Assembly: GCA_902622875.1 (NCBI GenBank)
Contig: CACNRW010000008.1
Coordinates: forward strand, 1-64,000
DNA length: 64,000 nt
Source of the DNA: an uncultured SAR116 cluster alpha proteobacterium
Lineage (GTDB): Bacteria; Pseudomonadota; Alphaproteobacteria; Puniceispirillales; Marisalimonadaceae
Direction: 5' to 3'
The notes under the pieces are model-generated. The model did not search any database and had not been told where the DNA came from. It was given only the letters and a program-made list of their open reading frames with translations. A program made the translations under genes and the position numbers. Of this stretch, positions 25,777-37,258 are shown piece after piece (position 1 is the first letter of the stretch; every line of letters starts with the position of its first letter).

Positions 25777-27219
25777 TTATCTTGGTAAATCCGATTTACC
25801 CATAAGAAACTCATCAATTGATTTTGCACATTGTCTACCTTCTTTAATAGCCCATACGACTAGGGACTGACCGCGTCTTGAGTCACCTGCTGCAAAAAAT
25901 TTATTAACTGATGTTTGATATTTAGTATCATTGGCTTCTAAGTTTCCAACTGGTGTTAATTTAACCCCTATTTGTTTAATTAAACCCTCATGTATTGGAT
26001 GCACAAAACCCATTGCTAGTAAAACAAGATCGGCTTCAAAAGAGAATTCAGAACCTTTGATTTCTGTCATTGTCAATCTATCATCATCACCCTTTTTCCA
26101 CTCAACATTTACACAATTAAGCTTTGATACATTGCCATTTTCACCTTCAAATGATTTTGTTAAAACTGACCAGTTTCTTTCACAACCTTCTTGATGAGAA
26201 GTTGAGGTCCTCAATTTCATTGGCCAATTAGGCCAAGTTAAAGCTTTATCCTCTTTTTCAGGTGGTTGATCAAGCAATTCAAGTTGTGTAACAGATTTAG
26301 CTCCTTGCCGGTTTGATGTTCCAACACAGTCAGACCCGGTATCACCACCACCAATAACAAGAACATTTTTACCTTTGGCTAATATTTCAATTTCAGAATT
26401 AATAGTTTTACCTGATACTCGGTCATTTTGCTGTGACAGAAATTCCATTGCAAAGTAGACACCCTTTAATTCTCTTCCTTCAACGGGAAGATCTCTTGGG
26501 TGTTCAGAACCACCACAAAAAGCAATAGCATCAAATTCATTATTTAACTCTTCTATGCTAATATTATTACCAACGTGACTATTAACTCTAAATTCAACAC
26601 CCTCTAGTTCCATTTGTGACATTCTTCTATCAATGAGTGTTTTTTCCATTTTAAAGTCGGGTATCCCTATTCTAAGCAATCCCCCTATTCTGTCATTTTT
26701 CTCAAAGACCACAATAGAATGTCCCGCTCTAGCTAATTGCTGGGCACAGGCTAGTCCCGATGGTCCAGAACCAATGACTGCAACTTTTTTATCAGATTTT
26801 TTTAAGGGTATTTGGGGCTTTATCCAACCTTCTTCCCATCCCCTATCTACAACAGAACATTCGATTGTTTTAATAGCTACTGGGTTATCTGTAATATTTA
26901 ATGTACATGATGCTTCGCAAGGTGCAGGACAAATCCTACCGGTGAATTCAGGAAAGTTGTTTGTAGAATGTAATAAATCTAAAGCTTCTTTCCACCTGTT
27001 ATTATAAACCATGTCATTCCAATCAGGTATTAAGTTGTTAACCGGACAACCTTGATGGCAATATGGTATTCCACAATCCATACATCTTGCACCTTGATTA
27101 GAAACTTCTTTGGGATCTAATGGTATTAAAAACTCTTTAAAATGTTTAACCCTATCCTCGACAGGTTCGTAATCCCTTTCTACACGATCTAGCTCCATAA
27201 ATCCTGTTGATTTTCCCAT
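25777..27219 (-). CDS. gltD: Glutamate synthase small subunit GltD
   Basis: NADPH-dependent flavoprotein of about 480 residues that passes electrons to GltB for glutamate synthesis. The N-terminal cysteines for the 4Fe-4S clusters are visible ([19 protein letters not shown] and [13 protein letters not shown]), then an FAD site ([17 protein letters not shown]) and an NADPH site ([15 protein letters not shown]). I take the ATG at 27219, one base after the gltB stop; an in-frame TTG at 27234 would overlap gltB. Confidence 0.95.
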   Translation of the reverse strand: MGKSTGFMELDRVERDYEPVEDRVKHFKEFLIPLDPKEVSNQGARCMDCGIPYCHQGCPVNNLIPDWNDMVYNNRWKEALDLLHSTNNFPEFTGRICPAPCEASCTLNITDNPVAIKTIECSVVDRGWEEGWIKPQIPLKKSDKKVAVIGSGPSGLACAQQLARAGHSIVVFEKNDRIGGLLRIGIPDFKMEKTLIDRRMSQMELEGVEFRVNSHVGNNISIEELNNEFDAIAFCGGSEHPRDLPVEGRELKGVYFAMEFLSQQNDRVSGKTINSEIEILAKGKNVLVIGGGDTGSDCVGTSNRQGAKSVTQLELLDQPPEKEDKALTWPNWPMKLRTSTSHQEGCERNWSVLTKSFEGENGNVSKLNCVNVEWKKGDDDRLTMTEIKGSEFSFEADLVLLAMGFVHPIHEGLIKQIGVKLTPVGNLEANDTKYQTSVNKFFAAGDSRRGQSLVVWAIKEGRQCAKSIDEFLMGKSDLPR

Positions 27220-27220
27220 T

Positions 27221-30200
27221 TTATTCTCCAGCAATTCTATTGGGTGTGTTATTTTTTAATTTTAATTTTTCTTTTTTTTCAATTAATGCTCTTTTAAAAT
27301 CAAAAGGAGTGATTTTATGAAAAAACCTAATATATCTATTCCAATCATCCAAAATAATTTTGGCCTTTTTACTTTTAGTAAACTTAAAATGCTTTTGTAT
27401 TATTAATTTTAATCGGGCTTCATCGAAGTCTAACAAATCGCTATTTATATTTTTTAAAGAACTATATTTTGAACCTTCAAAACGAGATACTTTTTCTAAT
27501 TCAACCATAGACCTATTACAATTGGCTTCGAAGGTATTATCCTCATCAAGGATGTATGCAATGCCCCCAGACATTCCCGCTGCAAAATTTCTACCTGTTT
27601 TTCCTAAAACAATAACCACACCACCTGTCATGTATTCACATCCGTGATCGCCACATCCTTCAACAACAGCCGTTGCTCCTGAATTTCTTACTGCAAAACG
27701 TTCACCTACAACACCACTCAAGTAACATTCTCCAGAAATAGCTCCATACAAGAGTGTATTTCCTGCAATTATATTATCTTGGGCAATAATTGAACTATTT
27801 TCTTGTGGATAAATTGATATCCTACCTCCTGATAAGCCTTTACCAACATAATCATTAGCATCTCCTTCTAGATAAAAGGAAACACCTTTAGCTAGCCATG
27901 CACCAAAGGTTTGACCAGCATTCCCAGAAAAATTTATTTTTATTGTATCATTAGGCAACCCGTTGTGACCATATTTTTTAGCGATAACACCAGACAGCAT
28001 TCCACCAACTGATCTGTTTGTATTAACAATTTTTGATTTAAAGTTAACTTTACTTTTATTAGATATCGCATCCTTTGATTTTGAAATCAAAAAATTATCA
28101 AGTGCAAGCTCTAATCTATGATCTTGCTTTTTAGAGTTAAAAAAACTTTGGTTATTTTCTTTGGACAAAGGAACAATTAGTCGCGCTAAATCAAGTCCAT
28201 GTGCTTTCCAATGTTCTTCTGCACCGTGAAAATCAAGCAAATCCCTTCTACCAATTAAATCATTAAAGTTTTTAATACCTAGTTGTGCCATTATTTCTCT
28301 AACTTCGTTAGCTATAAAAACAAAAAAATTAACAACATGATCAGGTTGACCTGTAAAGTTTTTCCTTAATTCGGGATCTTGAGTTGCAACTCCGACCGGA
28401 CAGGTATTTAAATGACATTTTCTCATCATAATACATCCTTCTGAGATTAAAGCTGCAGTAGCAAAACCAAACTCATCTGCACCTAACATTGCCCCTATCA
28501 CTACATCTCTACCTGTTCGTAACCCACCATCAACCTGCACAGCTATTCTTTCTCTTAAACCATTCATTACAAGTGTTTGATGTGTTTCAGCTAAACCTGT
28601 CTCCCATGGTCCTCCAGCATTTAATAATGAAGTAATTGGACTTGCTCCAGTACCTCCATCATTTCCTGAAATTGTAACATGATCTGCATATGCCTTACTT
28701 ACTCCCGCAGCGACAGTCCCAACCCCAATTTCAGAAACAAGTTTAACAGATACCCTGGCTTTCGGATTAACATTTTTTAAATCATGTATAAGTTGCGCTA
28801 AGTCTTCTATAGAATATATATCGTGATGAGGTGGAGGAGATATTAGACCTACACCAGGAGTTGAATGCCTAATCTTTGCAATGAATTCGTCAACTTTACC
28901 ACCTGGAAGTTGGCCACCCTCTCCTGGCTTGGCTCCCTGAGCCATTTTAATTTGAATGTCAGTGGCATTCGAAAGATATTCAGTTGTAACTCCAAATCTG
29001 CCAGATGCTACCTGCTTAATTCTTGAATTCATAGAGTCACCATTTGACATGGGCTTAAACCTGGAAGTTTCTTCTCCACCTTCTCCAGTGTTAGATCTTC
29101 CACCAAGACGATTCATAGCAATTGCAAGAGTAGTATGTGCTTCAGTAGAAATAGAACCTAAAGACATAGCTCCAGTAGCAAATCTTTTTACAATTTCAGA
29201 GGTTGCTTCTACCTCATCTAAATTTATTGGATTAGACTTAGAGTTAAATTTTAAAAGTCCTCTTAAATTCTTTAGCTTAATTGAATGATCATTAATTTTT
29301 TTTGAGTATTTTTTAAAAGTGTTGAAGTTGGCACTTCTAACAGAATGTTGAAGCATTCCTATTGTTTCTGGTGTCCAAACATGTTCTTCACCTCTAATTC
29401 TATAACTTAAGTCTCCCCCAACATCTAAGTCATTAAGGAGTATAGGTGAGTTGCCAAAAGCTAATTCATGTCTATTTTCTGTTTCCTTTTGGATTTCGTC
29501 TAAATCAATACCTTCAACTTTAGAAGCAGTCCCACAAAAATATTTATCAATTAATTTTGAAGAAAGACCTACAGCATCAAAAATTTGTGCCCCTGAATAA
29601 GATTGATAAGTTGATATACCCATTTTGGACATTACTTTAAGCATACCTTTAGTAACTGCTTTAATGTATTTGGTGTAAGCATCACTTTCAGAAATGTTTT
29701 GATTATTATTTTTTATAATATTGGATAATGTATAAAAAGCTAAATATGGATTAATAGCTTCAGCTCCATAGCCTGCTAAAAGACATAAATCGTGAACTCT
29801 CCTAGCTTCACCAGTTTCAACAACCAAACCAACTTTTGTTCTTAAGCCTTTTTTGATCAAATGGTGGTGTATAGCACTAGTAGCTAGTAATGCAGGTATG
29901 GCAACATTATTTTTATCAAGGTCTTTATCTGACAAGATAATAATATTACATAAATTGTTATTAATTAAATTTTCAGCCTTTTCGCAAATCTCTTCAATAA
30001 AATCTTCAATTTTGAATTGTTTTTTTATTTTTTTATTATAACAAATACTGAGAGTAAAAGATTTTAAATCTCCCGATGAGAAGTTTTCAATTTTCCTTAT
30101 TTTTTCGATATCGTCGTTGTTTAATATAGGATGATTAACTTCAATTAATTTTTGATTTGCGCCTGACTTAGGATCCAATAGGTTAGGCCTTGGACCAATA

Positions 30201-31855
30201 AAATTCATTAGCGACATGACTAATTCTTCACGAATAGGATCAATTGGGGGGTTTGTTACTTGAGCAAAATTTTGAAAAAAGTAATCATACAATAAACGGT
30301 TCTTATCAGATAAAGCAGCTAAAGGAATATCTCGTCCCATGGAGCCAATTGGATCTTGCCCTTGTAAAATCATAGGTTCAAGAAAAAATTTTAAGTCTTC
30401 TTTATTATAGCCAAAGGCTTGTTGTAAATCTAATAAAACTCCCTCGTCAGGAAATTCTTTATTAGTTTTAATGTCAAAAGATTCAATTTTTAATTTAGAT
30501 GCTTTAACCCAACTATCATATGGAAAAGTATTGACTAGCTTATCTTTTAGTTCCTCATCAGATATTATTCTTTGTTCTTGTAAATCTACAAGAAGCATTT
30601 TACCTGGCTGTAATCGCCATTTTTTTATTATTTTATTTTCTGGTATATCCCGAAGTACTCCAACTTCGGAAGACATAATGACCAAATCGTCATTGGTAAC
30701 AACATATCTTGCAGGTCTAAGCCCATTTCGATCTAAAGTAGCAGCTATTTGCATGCCGTCAGTAAATGCCATAGCTGCAGGACCATCCCATGGCTCTATT
30801 AAAGCAGAATAATATTCATAAAATGACTTACGTTTAGGATCCATTAATGAATTATCTTTCCAAGCTTCTGGTATCATAAGCATCATAGCATGCGGTAATG
30901 AATAACCAGACATTACAAGTAATTCTAAAGCGTTATCAAATGTGGCTGAATCTGAAGGAGATTTTTCAATAATTGGCCATATTTTCTTTAAATCATCTTT
31001 TAATACGTCTGATGACATACTGTATCTTCTTGAATTCATCCAGTTAGTATTGCCTTTGACAGTGTTTATTTCTCCATTGTGACATAAATACCTAAATGGC
31101 TGCGCAAGTCTCCATGAAGGAAAAGTATTAGTAGAAAATCTTTGATGAAACAAAGCAATAGCTGTCTTAAAATTTTTGTTTTGGAAGTCAATATAAAATT
31201 TAGATAAGTTTGGGGCTAAAACCATTCCTTTAAATATAATTGTCCTTGAAGAGAGTGAAACAACATAAAAGTCGTCCCAGTCATCTTTTTCATTTTGGAG
31301 TAAAAAAAGACATTGTTTTCTGATAACATATAGTTTTCTTTGAAATTCCTGTTCTGTTGATGTAGCTTCGTCTTTTTTAATAAAAAATTGTTTTATAATC
31401 GGTGCATTATCTTTAACAGTTTTACCTAATACACTTTCATCTACAGGAACATCTCTCCAACAAATAAGTTCTTGATTTTCGTTTTTTATTGCCTTTTCAA
31501 CTGCTTTAACTGCTAATTCTGCCCTCTTTTTTTGAGATGGTAAAAACACCATCCCTACACCATAGCTTCCAACTTTGGGTAAATTTATATTGGAATTAAT
31601 TAAGGTTTCTCTAAAAAAGTCGTCAGGAATCTGTATTAATATCCCCGCACCATCTCCAGCTAATGGATCTGCTCCTATTGCACCTCTATGATCAAGATTA
31701 TGAACAATTTCCAAAGCTTGATGGACTATTTCATGTTTTGGTTCATTTTTAATATTCGCAATAAATCCAAAACCACAATTCTCGTGTTCGTTTTGAGGAT
31801 CATATAAACCATATTCCTTAGGAAAACCCATTTTGTTAATCTTGTTTATTTTCAT
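27221..31855 (-). CDS. gltB: Glutamate synthase large subunit GltB
   Basis: Protein of 1544 residues making glutamate from glutamine and 2-oxoglutarate. The N-terminal glutaminase has its catalytic cysteine at position 27 (ENCGFGFIA), so a short propeptide must be removed. The FMN-binding synthase domain includes [27 protein letters not shown] and [11 protein letters not shown], and the 3Fe-4S cysteines are in [14 protein letters not shown]. The C-terminal GXGXG beta-helix repeats are present. It forms an operon with gltD. Confidence 0.97.
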   Translation of the reverse strand: MKINKINKMGFPKEYGLYDPQNEHENCGFGFIANIKNEPKHEIVHQALEIVHNLDHRGAIGADPLAGDGAGILIQIPDDFFRETLINSNINLPKVGSYGVGMVFLPSQKKRAELAVKAVEKAIKNENQELICWRDVPVDESVLGKTVKDNAPIIKQFFIKKDEATSTEQEFQRKLYVIRKQCLFLLQNEKDDWDDFYVVSLSSRTIIFKGMVLAPNLSKFYIDFQNKNFKTAIALFHQRFSTNTFPSWRLAQPFRYLCHNGEINTVKGNTNWMNSRRYSMSSDVLKDDLKKIWPIIEKSPSDSATFDNALELLVMSGYSLPHAMMLMIPEAWKDNSLMDPKRKSFYEYYSALIEPWDGPAAMAFTDGMQIAATLDRNGLRPARYVVTNDDLVIMSSEVGVLRDIPENKIIKKWRLQPGKMLLVDLQEQRIISDEELKDKLVNTFPYDSWVKASKLKIESFDIKTNKEFPDEGVLLDLQQAFGYNKEDLKFFLEPMILQGQDPIGSMGRDIPLAALSDKNRLLYDYFFQNFAQVTNPPIDPIREELVMSLMNFIGPRPNLLDPKSGANQKLIEVNHPILNNDDIEKIRKIENFSSGDLKSFTLSICYNKKIKKQFKIEDFIEEICEKAENLINNNLCNIIILSDKDLDKNNVAIPALLATSAIHHHLIKKGLRTKVGLVVETGEARRVHDLCLLAGYGAEAINPYLAFYTLSNIIKNNNQNISESDAYTKYIKAVTKGMLKVMSKMGISTYQSYSGAQIFDAVGLSSKLIDKYFCGTASKVEGIDLDEIQKETENRHELAFGNSPILLNDLDVGGDLSYRIRGEEHVWTPETIGMLQHSVRSANFNTFKKYSKKINDHSIKLKNLRGLLKFNSKSNPINLDEVEATSEIVKRFATGAMSLGSISTEAHTTLAIAMNRLGGRSNTGEGGEETSRFKPMSNGDSMNSRIKQVASGRFGVTTEYLSNATDIQIKMAQGAKPGEGGQLPGGKVDEFIAKIRHSTPGVGLISPPPHHDIYSIEDLAQLIHDLKNVNPKARVSVKLVSEIGVGTVAAGVSKAYADHVTISGNDGGTGASPITSLLNAGGPWETGLAETHQTLVMNGLRERIAVQVDGGLRTGRDVVIGAMLGADEFGFATAALISEGCIMMRKCHLNTCPVGVATQDPELRKNFTGQPDHVVNFFVFIANEVREIMAQLGIKNFNDLIGRRDLLDFHGAEEHWKAHGLDLARLIVPLSKENNQSFFNSKKQDHRLELALDNFLISKSKDAISNKSKVNFKSKIVNTNRSVGGMLSGVIAKKYGHNGLPNDTIKINFSGNAGQTFGAWLAKGVSFYLEGDANDYVGKGLSGGRISIYPQENSSIIAQDNIIAGNTLLYGAISGECYLSGVVGERFAVRNSGATAVVEGCGDHGCEYMTGGVVIVLGKTGRNFAAGMSGGIAYILDEDNTFEANCNRSMVELEKVSRFEGSKYSSLKNINSDLLDFDEARLKLIIQKHFKFTKSKKAKIILDDWNRYIRFFHKITPFDFKRALIEKKEKLKLKNNTPNRIAGE

Positions 31856-32019
31856 CCATTAATCCTTAGTATTATTTGGCTAATGTAGGTTATAGAGTGC
31901 AATTTGTTTATTAAGTAACACCTTAAGGGAAGTGGAACATAGTTAATATAACTATAATTGTAAAATGATTCATTATATGTCAGGTATGCATAAATTGCAT
32001 TTCAAAAATGATTAACAAA
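31856..32019. other. gltBD upstream region
   Basis: The 164-base gap between the LysR gene and gltB, both on the minus strand, should hold the gltBD promoter. It is AT-rich and contains one clear palindrome (31986-32000). No structured RNA is evident. Confidence 0.35.
31986..32000. promoter_or_regulatory. Putative LysR-type operator
   Basis: ATGCATAAATTGCAT has perfect 5-base arms and fits the LysR-family T-N11-A pattern (T31987 to A31999). It lies about 130 bases upstream of gltB and directly after the LysR gene, so this regulator could control gltBD, as GltC does in Bacillus. No -35/-10 pair was located with confidence. Confidence 0.35.
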
Positions 32020-32913
32020 TTAATTAATTGTTTCTGCTTCTTTTGTCATAAAATCTTTAAAAGCTTTTATTCTAGAGTCATTTCTTAATTCGTAATTAAA
32101 ACACAATGATATTGACATTTTAGGACCATCTAATTGTGATAAAACTTCCGTAAGTTCTATCATTTCAAATTCCATCCAATCAGGTAATGAGGCTATTCCC
32201 ATACCAACTTCAGTAGCTTTTGCGATGCCATAAATACTTGAAACTTCTAAAATTGGTTTTCTAGGTCTTTTATTTTCTTTGCCGATTGTTAACAACCAGT
32301 TTAACCTATGCCTATCAATTGGTGGTTGAGCATCTTCACCATAAGAAATAATTTTGTGGTTATCTAAATCACTACTGGTTTTAGGATATCCATTTTTCGA
32401 AATATATTCATTTGATGCAAATATCTTATATTTACAATCTGCCAACTTAATTTGAACATCATCTTGCGATAAGCTAGGTGTCATTCTAACTTCTATATCT
32501 GAATTAAAATTTGTAACCCTTGGCTCAGAGTCTCTAAGACTAAGTGCCACATTTATTTCAGGATACAAGGTTTTAAATTTAGACATCCTCGGTGCAACCC
32601 ATAAAGCTCCAAAAGCATTTGTTGCAGAGACATTTAATCTTCCAGAGGGGACATCCATATCTTCAAGCAACTGGTTATGTGTTTTACTTATATCAGACGC
32701 TAAAACTTGGACAGAAGACGACAATCTCATTCCTGCCTTGGTCAATGAAATACCATCAGAGTTTCTTAAAAAAAGCTTTACTCCTAATTCATTTTCAAGC
32801 GCCTTCATTTGTCGACTTAGAGCAGATTGACTTATATGTAATATATAGGACGCCTCAGTAATATTCCGTGTTTGAGCTACAATATTGAATAATCTTAATC
32901 TATCCCATTTCAT
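32020..32913 (-). CDS. LysR-family transcriptional regulator
   Basis: Regulator of 297 residues with a classic N-terminal winged helix-turn-helix (AQTRNITEASYILHISQSAL, then SRQMKALENELGVKLFLR) and a periplasmic-binding-protein-like effector domain (VSATNAFGALWVAPRMSKF). The target and inducer are unknown. It lies 38 bases after a CysJ-like reductase gene and before gltBD, all on the minus strand, so either sulfur or nitrogen assimilation could be its regulon. Confidence 0.88.
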   Translation of the reverse strand: MKWDRLRLFNIVAQTRNITEASYILHISQSALSRQMKALENELGVKLFLRNSDGISLTKAGMRLSSSVQVLASDISKTHNQLLEDMDVPSGRLNVSATNAFGALWVAPRMSKFKTLYPEINVALSLRDSEPRVTNFNSDIEVRMTPSLSQDDVQIKLADCKYKIFASNEYISKNGYPKTSSDLDNHKIISYGEDAQPPIDRHRLNWLLTIGKENKRPRKPILEVSSIYGIAKATEVGMGIASLPDWMEFEMIELTEVLSQLDGPKMSISLCFNYELRNDSRIKAFKDFMTKEAETIN

Positions 32914-32951
32914 TACTGTGTTCCTTAAGGCTAGAAAATTAAATTAAAAAT

Positions 32952-34073
32952 TTAATATACATCTAATAAATATCTTTTTTCTTTTTTTAAATTTTTAATG
33001 TATGCCAAACTTTTAGTTTCGTTACAATTAAGTTGCTCTTCTATAATTTTTCTCAATATACTATCTACATCTTTTGCCATTTTAAGTGCGTCTCCACAAA
33101 CATATAAAATAGCACCATCTTCAATCCATTGAAAAATTTCTGCTCTTGACTCATACATTCTGTCTTGCACGTATATTTTTTTTGATTGGTCCCTTGAAAA
33201 TGCCAAATCTAATTTTTGCAAAACATTATTTTTTTTAAAATTTAAAATTTCATTTTCATAAATAAAATCGTTAATTCTCGTTTGAGCACCAAAGAAAAGC
33301 CAATTTTTTCCAGAACTTCTTAAAAATTTTCTTTCTTGAAGAAAAGATATAAAGGGGGCAAGACCTGTACCTGGTCCAATCATTATTAAATCTTTTTTTT
33401 GATTTTTGGGTAATTTAAAAGTTCTATTAGGTATTAGAAAAACTTTTATTTTAGTACCCTTAATACATTTATCGGCTAGAAAGGTTGAACATACACCGTG
33501 GTAATCTCTTAAATTATTTTTCCATCTTTGTGTGGATACAGTAAGGTGAACTTTTTTTGGGTACGCATTATAGCTTGAAGTAATTGAATAAGCCCTATGC
33601 TGTAGCTGTTTCAAGAGAGTTAAAAATATATTTAAATCTATCATTAAGTTTTTATCTAGATTTATAAAGTCTAAAACATCCTTTCCATATTTAAATTGAT
33701 TTAATAAATTTTTATCATCACTTTTTACAACCTTGTTAAGATCATTATGTTTAATGTTTTCATTTATAAAATATATCAATCTATTTGTCGGAGTTAAAAT
33801 CTCATAATGTGATATGAGAAGTTCAAATAAAGAAGAATTTTGGCCATCTGGAATAATTGAAGGATTTACATCTAGTCTATCTATAATAGCTAAGACAAGA
33901 TTATGATCATTGGTTGGAATTACAGCTAAACTATCTCCTGGTTCATAGTATATTCCACTATCTCCTAGAGAAATCTCATAATGCATAATTTCTTTGTTAG
34001 AATATTTACCTGATAATAGCTTACTAGAAATGATTTCTGCTAAATATGGTTTTTTTCTATTCCAAATCATCAA
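32952..34073 (-). CDS. CysJ-like NADPH flavoreductase lacking a flavodoxin domain
   Basis: Protein of 373 residues related to the FAD/NADPH half of sulfite reductase flavoprotein. RAYSITSS binds FAD, GVCSTFLAD contacts the diphosphate, and MIGPGTGLAPFISFLQER with YVCGDALKMAKDVD forms the NADPH site. The end, EKRYLLDVY, is the usual family terminus with Tyr in the stacking position. The flavodoxin-like FMN domain of full CysJ is absent, so it probably passes electrons to a separate partner. No cysI is nearby. Confidence 0.8.
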   Translation of the reverse strand: MMIWNRKKPYLAEIISSKLLSGKYSNKEIMHYEISLGDSGIYYEPGDSLAVIPTNDHNLVLAIIDRLDVNPSIIPDGQNSSLFELLISHYEILTPTNRLIYFINENIKHNDLNKVVKSDDKNLLNQFKYGKDVLDFINLDKNLMIDLNIFLTLLKQLQHRAYSITSSYNAYPKKVHLTVSTQRWKNNLRDYHGVCSTFLADKCIKGTKIKVFLIPNRTFKLPKNQKKDLIMIGPGTGLAPFISFLQERKFLRSSGKNWLFFGAQTRINDFIYENEILNFKKNNVLQKLDLAFSRDQSKKIYVQDRMYESRAEIFQWIEDGAILYVCGDALKMAKDVDSILRKIIEEQLNCNETKSLAYIKNLKKEKRYLLDVY

Positions 34074-34184
34074 TTACTACATAAGCTAAAAGTTAAAATT
34101 TTTATAAAAGTATTAAGTTAATTTTTTATTAGATAATATGATTATATAAGTCTAATAATATTTATACAAATTAAAGAGTATAAA

Positions 34185-34976
34185 ATGGCTTTAGAAATAA
34201 TCATTATACTATCAATGGTACAGGGTATTACTGAGTTTCTTCCAATTTCTTCAAGTGCTCATCTAATAATTATTCCAGAAATATTTGGATCCATATCATC
34301 TAAGAGAAGTTTTGATGTCGCTTTACATTTTGGATCTCTTTTAGCAGTAATATTTTATTTAAAAAAAGATATTTCAAATATAGCTATTGATACTTTTTTT
34401 CTAAAAAAAAGTAATGAAGGGTTTATAACTTTTAAAAACTTGATTATTAGCACTATACCAATCGTTTTTGTCGGATTTTTAATACATTTATATGATTTCG
34501 ATATAATTCGTAATCTAGAAATTATAGGATGGTCAACCCTAGGTTTTGGAATTTTACTGGGGATAGCTGATACAAACCTTAAGATCAGAAAATTTATCAA
34601 AAGCTTAAATTTAAAAGATGCTTTCATCATAGGATTATTTCAAATTCTAGCTCTGATACCTGGTACTAGTAGATCAGGTATTATTATTACTGCAGGTTTA
34701 TTTATGGGCTTTAGTCGATATGATGCTTCTAAGTATTCTTTGCTATTATCAATTCCTGTAATATTTGCTGCAATGACATTAGAAAGTTTTTCACTTATTT
34801 ATAAAGAGGGTTTTTTCTTTAATGTTGAAATAATCATGGGGATTATTTTAAGCTTTTGTTCAGCATTTATAACAATTAAACTATTTATGAAATGGATAAA
34901 TACAGCCTCTTTGAAAATCTTTGTTTTTTATAGAATAGTTCTTGGTGTTGTGATTTTAATATACGCTTATTACTAA
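34185..34976 (+). CDS. uppP: Undecaprenyl-diphosphatase UppP (BacA)
   Basis: Integral membrane enzyme of 263 residues that dephosphorylates undecaprenyl diphosphate to recycle the lipid carrier of peptidoglycan and other polymers; overproduction gives bacitracin resistance. The two signature motifs are present: QGITEFLPISSSAHL near the N-terminus and LIPGTSRSGIIITAGLFMG in the middle. Several hydrophobic helices are evident. It converges with an NDUFA9-like gene seven bases away, a pairing common in alphaproteobacteria. Confidence 0.95.
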   Translation: MALEIIIILSMVQGITEFLPISSSAHLIIIPEIFGSISSKRSFDVALHFGSLLAVIFYLKKDISNIAIDTFFLKKSNEGFITFKNLIISTIPIVFVGFLIHLYDFDIIRNLEIIGWSTLGFGILLGIADTNLKIRKFIKSLNLKDAFIIGLFQILALIPGTSRSGIIITAGLFMGFSRYDASKYSLLLSIPVIFAAMTLESFSLIYKEGFFFNVEIIMGIILSFCSAFITIKLFMKWINTASLKIFVFYRIVLGVVILIYAYY

Positions 34977-34982
34977 CTAAAT

Positions 34983-35897
34983 CTATCGATAAATATTGAC
35001 TAGTTCTTTTTTCATGTCAGCTGGCTTGATACCCAACTCTTTTAAACCCGGCAAATTATTATCTAATATATTGTCTTTTTTTAAAAGTTTCATTTGATCA
35101 ACTGTAAAAGGTGGTTTTGGTAGTTGTTGTAAAAAGAATGCAGGTATCATCATCAATTTAGGATTAAGAGGAATTAAAATTCTCTTAATGTTTTTAATCT
35201 CTAATAAAATTTTTAAAAGCTCCTCGAAACTATAAATGAATTCTCCCCCAATTTCAAAAGTACTTTCTTTATATTTTGTACTTTTTAATAAGTTGATTAT
35301 TGCCTTTGCAACATCATCTACAAAAACAGGTTGAAATTTTGTAGTTCTTGAAATTAAAGGTAAAAAGGGTGATATGGAAGCCATTTCTGAAAATTGTCCA
35401 AAAAAATTGTCATCTTTTCCAAATAATAATGATGGTCTAATTATTTTTCCATTAGGAAAGTTTTCTAGGAGTTTTCTTTCGCCTATTGCTTTACTTCTTG
35501 AATATTTACTTTCTGAAAATTCTGAAACACCTAATGCAGAAACATGTATTAGTGAATCTAAATTATTTTGTGATGAGATCTTGCCTAAAAGAGCAGGGAA
35601 GTCTGAATGAATTCTAAAAAAATCATTCTTTCTACTCTCATATAAAATACCACATAAATTAATTATACAATCTGAGTTTGATATATTTTCTTTAATAAGT
35701 TCATAGTCAGTAAAATTCCAGTACACAATTTTTATATTTGGATTAGATTTATATTTTTGTATCGACTTACCTGAACTTGATACACGGGTAAACAAAATAA
35801 TTTCGGCATCCATTTTTAAGAGCAATCTAATTAACGAGTTTCCAAGAAAACCAGTTCCTCCAAAAATAAGAAATTTTTTATTTTTACGTTTTCCCAT
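34983..35897 (-). CDS. NDUFA9-like NAD(P)-binding protein (atypical SDR)
   Basis: Extended short-chain dehydrogenase-like protein of 304 residues with the N-terminal NAD(P) motif FGGTGFLGNSLIRLL. It lacks a clear catalytic YxxxK, as in the complex I NDUFA9-like group. FQPVFVDDVAKAIINLL and FEIGGEFIYSFEELL are typical of that group. In alphaproteobacteria this gene often sits beside uppP. A role in complex I assembly or quinone biology is suggested by homology only. Confidence 0.78.
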   Translation of the reverse strand: MGKRKNKKFLIFGGTGFLGNSLIRLLLKMDAEIILFTRVSSSGKSIQKYKSNPNIKIVYWNFTDYELIKENISNSDCIINLCGILYESRKNDFFRIHSDFPALLGKISSQNNLDSLIHVSALGVSEFSESKYSRSKAIGERKLLENFPNGKIIRPSLLFGKDDNFFGQFSEMASISPFLPLISRTTKFQPVFVDDVAKAIINLLKSTKYKESTFEIGGEFIYSFEELLKILLEIKNIKRILIPLNPKLMMIPAFFLQQLPKPPFTVDQMKLLKKDNILDNNLPGLKELGIKPADMKKELVNIYR

Positions 35898-36011
35898 ATT
35901 TCTTACCTTTATATAAAATTTAATGTATTATAATTTTTAGCGAAGGTGCTTATAATAGAGATAATATAATTTAAATAATATTTCCACTATTTAGAACTTA
36001 ATGGAAGACAA

Positions 36012-36635
36012 ATGAATTACTTTTTATACCAGGATGATATTCCTTCTAACATAGAGTTTGGTGACATTATTGCAATTGACACCGAAACTATGGGACTAAA
36101 TCTGCACAGAGACCGACTGTGTTTAATACAGTTGTCTAATGGCGATGGAAAAGCTCATTTAGTTCAAATTTCCAACAAAAGCCTAACTAATAAGAAAAGC
36201 TTTATAAATTTAAAAAAAATATTTAATAATCCAAGCTCCACTAAATTATTTCATTTTGCTAGGTTCGATATTGCTGTTATCGAAAAAAATATATGTAAAT
36301 TAAATGGACCAATATATTGTACAAAAATTGCTTCTAAATTATCAAGAACTTTTGGCGCTAGGCATGGGCTCGCAGATTTATGTAAAGATCTATTGGGTTT
36401 TGAATTAGATAAACAAAACCAAACGTCTGATTGGGGTTCAGAAAATTTAAATTCAGCACAACTAAACTATGCTGCCTCAGATGTTCTTTACCTGCATCAA
36501 ATAAAAATTGAGTTGGATGCAATACTTAAACGTGAGAGAAAAGAAAATATAGCAAAACAATGTTTTGAATTTATAAAAACTAGATCAAAATTAGATATAA
36601 TTGGATTTGATAATTTAGATATCTTTTCTCATTAA
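36012..36635 (+). CDS. rnd: Ribonuclease D
   Basis: DEDDy-type 3'-5' exonuclease of 207 residues. The four acidic residues are seen in IDTETMGLNL (motif I), FARFDIAV (motif II) and YAASDVLYLHQI (motif III with tyrosine). The alphaproteobacterial RNase D lacks the HRDC domains of the E. coli enzyme, as here. It trims tRNA and other stable RNA 3' ends. It begins the rnd-lptC-lptA-lptB block. Confidence 0.88.
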   Translation: MNYFLYQDDIPSNIEFGDIIAIDTETMGLNLHRDRLCLIQLSNGDGKAHLVQISNKSLTNKKSFINLKKIFNNPSSTKLFHFARFDIAVIEKNICKLNGPIYCTKIASKLSRTFGARHGLADLCKDLLGFELDKQNQTSDWGSENLNSAQLNYAASDVLYLHQIKIELDAILKRERKENIAKQCFEFIKTRSKLDIIGFDNLDIFSH

Positions 36636-36670
36636 GATTATAACTTAATTTATATTTTTGACTTTGGAAA

Positions 36671-37258
36671 ATGAAAATAATTAGCGGTAAATCAATCTTT
36701 GCATCATTTATATTAATAATAATTTTTAGCTTCATAATTAATAGTTTTTTAAGTGATAAAAGTATTTTGAATAACAAAGAAAAATTAAAAAATGTACTTT
36801 TAAATAAAGTTCCCAAAAAAAATAAAGATAAAATTCTCGGAGTTAAAATCCGTCAAGAAAATAAAAAGGGAGAAAAATTTTTAATAGTTGCAGAAAGTCT
36901 TATTGAAAGCGAATCTTTTGATAAAAAAATTATATTGGAAAATTCTTTGACAACCATTAATCAAAAAGGGATTTTAACAATCATTTCTGCTGGGCATGCA
37001 ATATTATCAAATAACTATGATAATTTCGACTTTTCGAATAAAGTTAAAATTACAAAAGAACTAAGAAAATTTGTTTTGAAAACAAATAGTCTAACTGGAA
37101 CCTTTGAAAAAGGTAATTATTACACGAATGAAGACGTATACATAGTATCAGGCAATACTAAAATCAAAGGAAAAGGTCTTGATGTCAAAAAAAATGGTCA
37201 ATACATAAAGATTAAAGGAAAAGCTACACTTAATATGCTTTTATATAATAAAAAATGA
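36671..37258 (+). CDS. lptC: LPS export protein LptC
   Basis: Protein of 195 residues with one N-terminal transmembrane helix (FASFILIIIFSFIINSF) and a periplasmic beta-rich domain. Sequence similarity within this family is weak, but position directly before lptA (ATGA overlap) and lptB supports the call. LptC connects the LptBFG transporter to the LptA bridge that carries lipopolysaccharide across the periplasm. Confidence 0.78.
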   Translation: MKIISGKSIFASFILIIIFSFIINSFLSDKSILNNKEKLKNVLLNKVPKKNKDKILGVKIRQENKKGEKFLIVAESLIESESFDKKIILENSLTTINQKGILTIISAGHAILSNNYDNFDFSNKVKITKELRKFVLKTNSLTGTFEKGNYYTNEDVYIVSGNTKIKGKGLDVKKNGQYIKIKGKATLNMLLYNKK

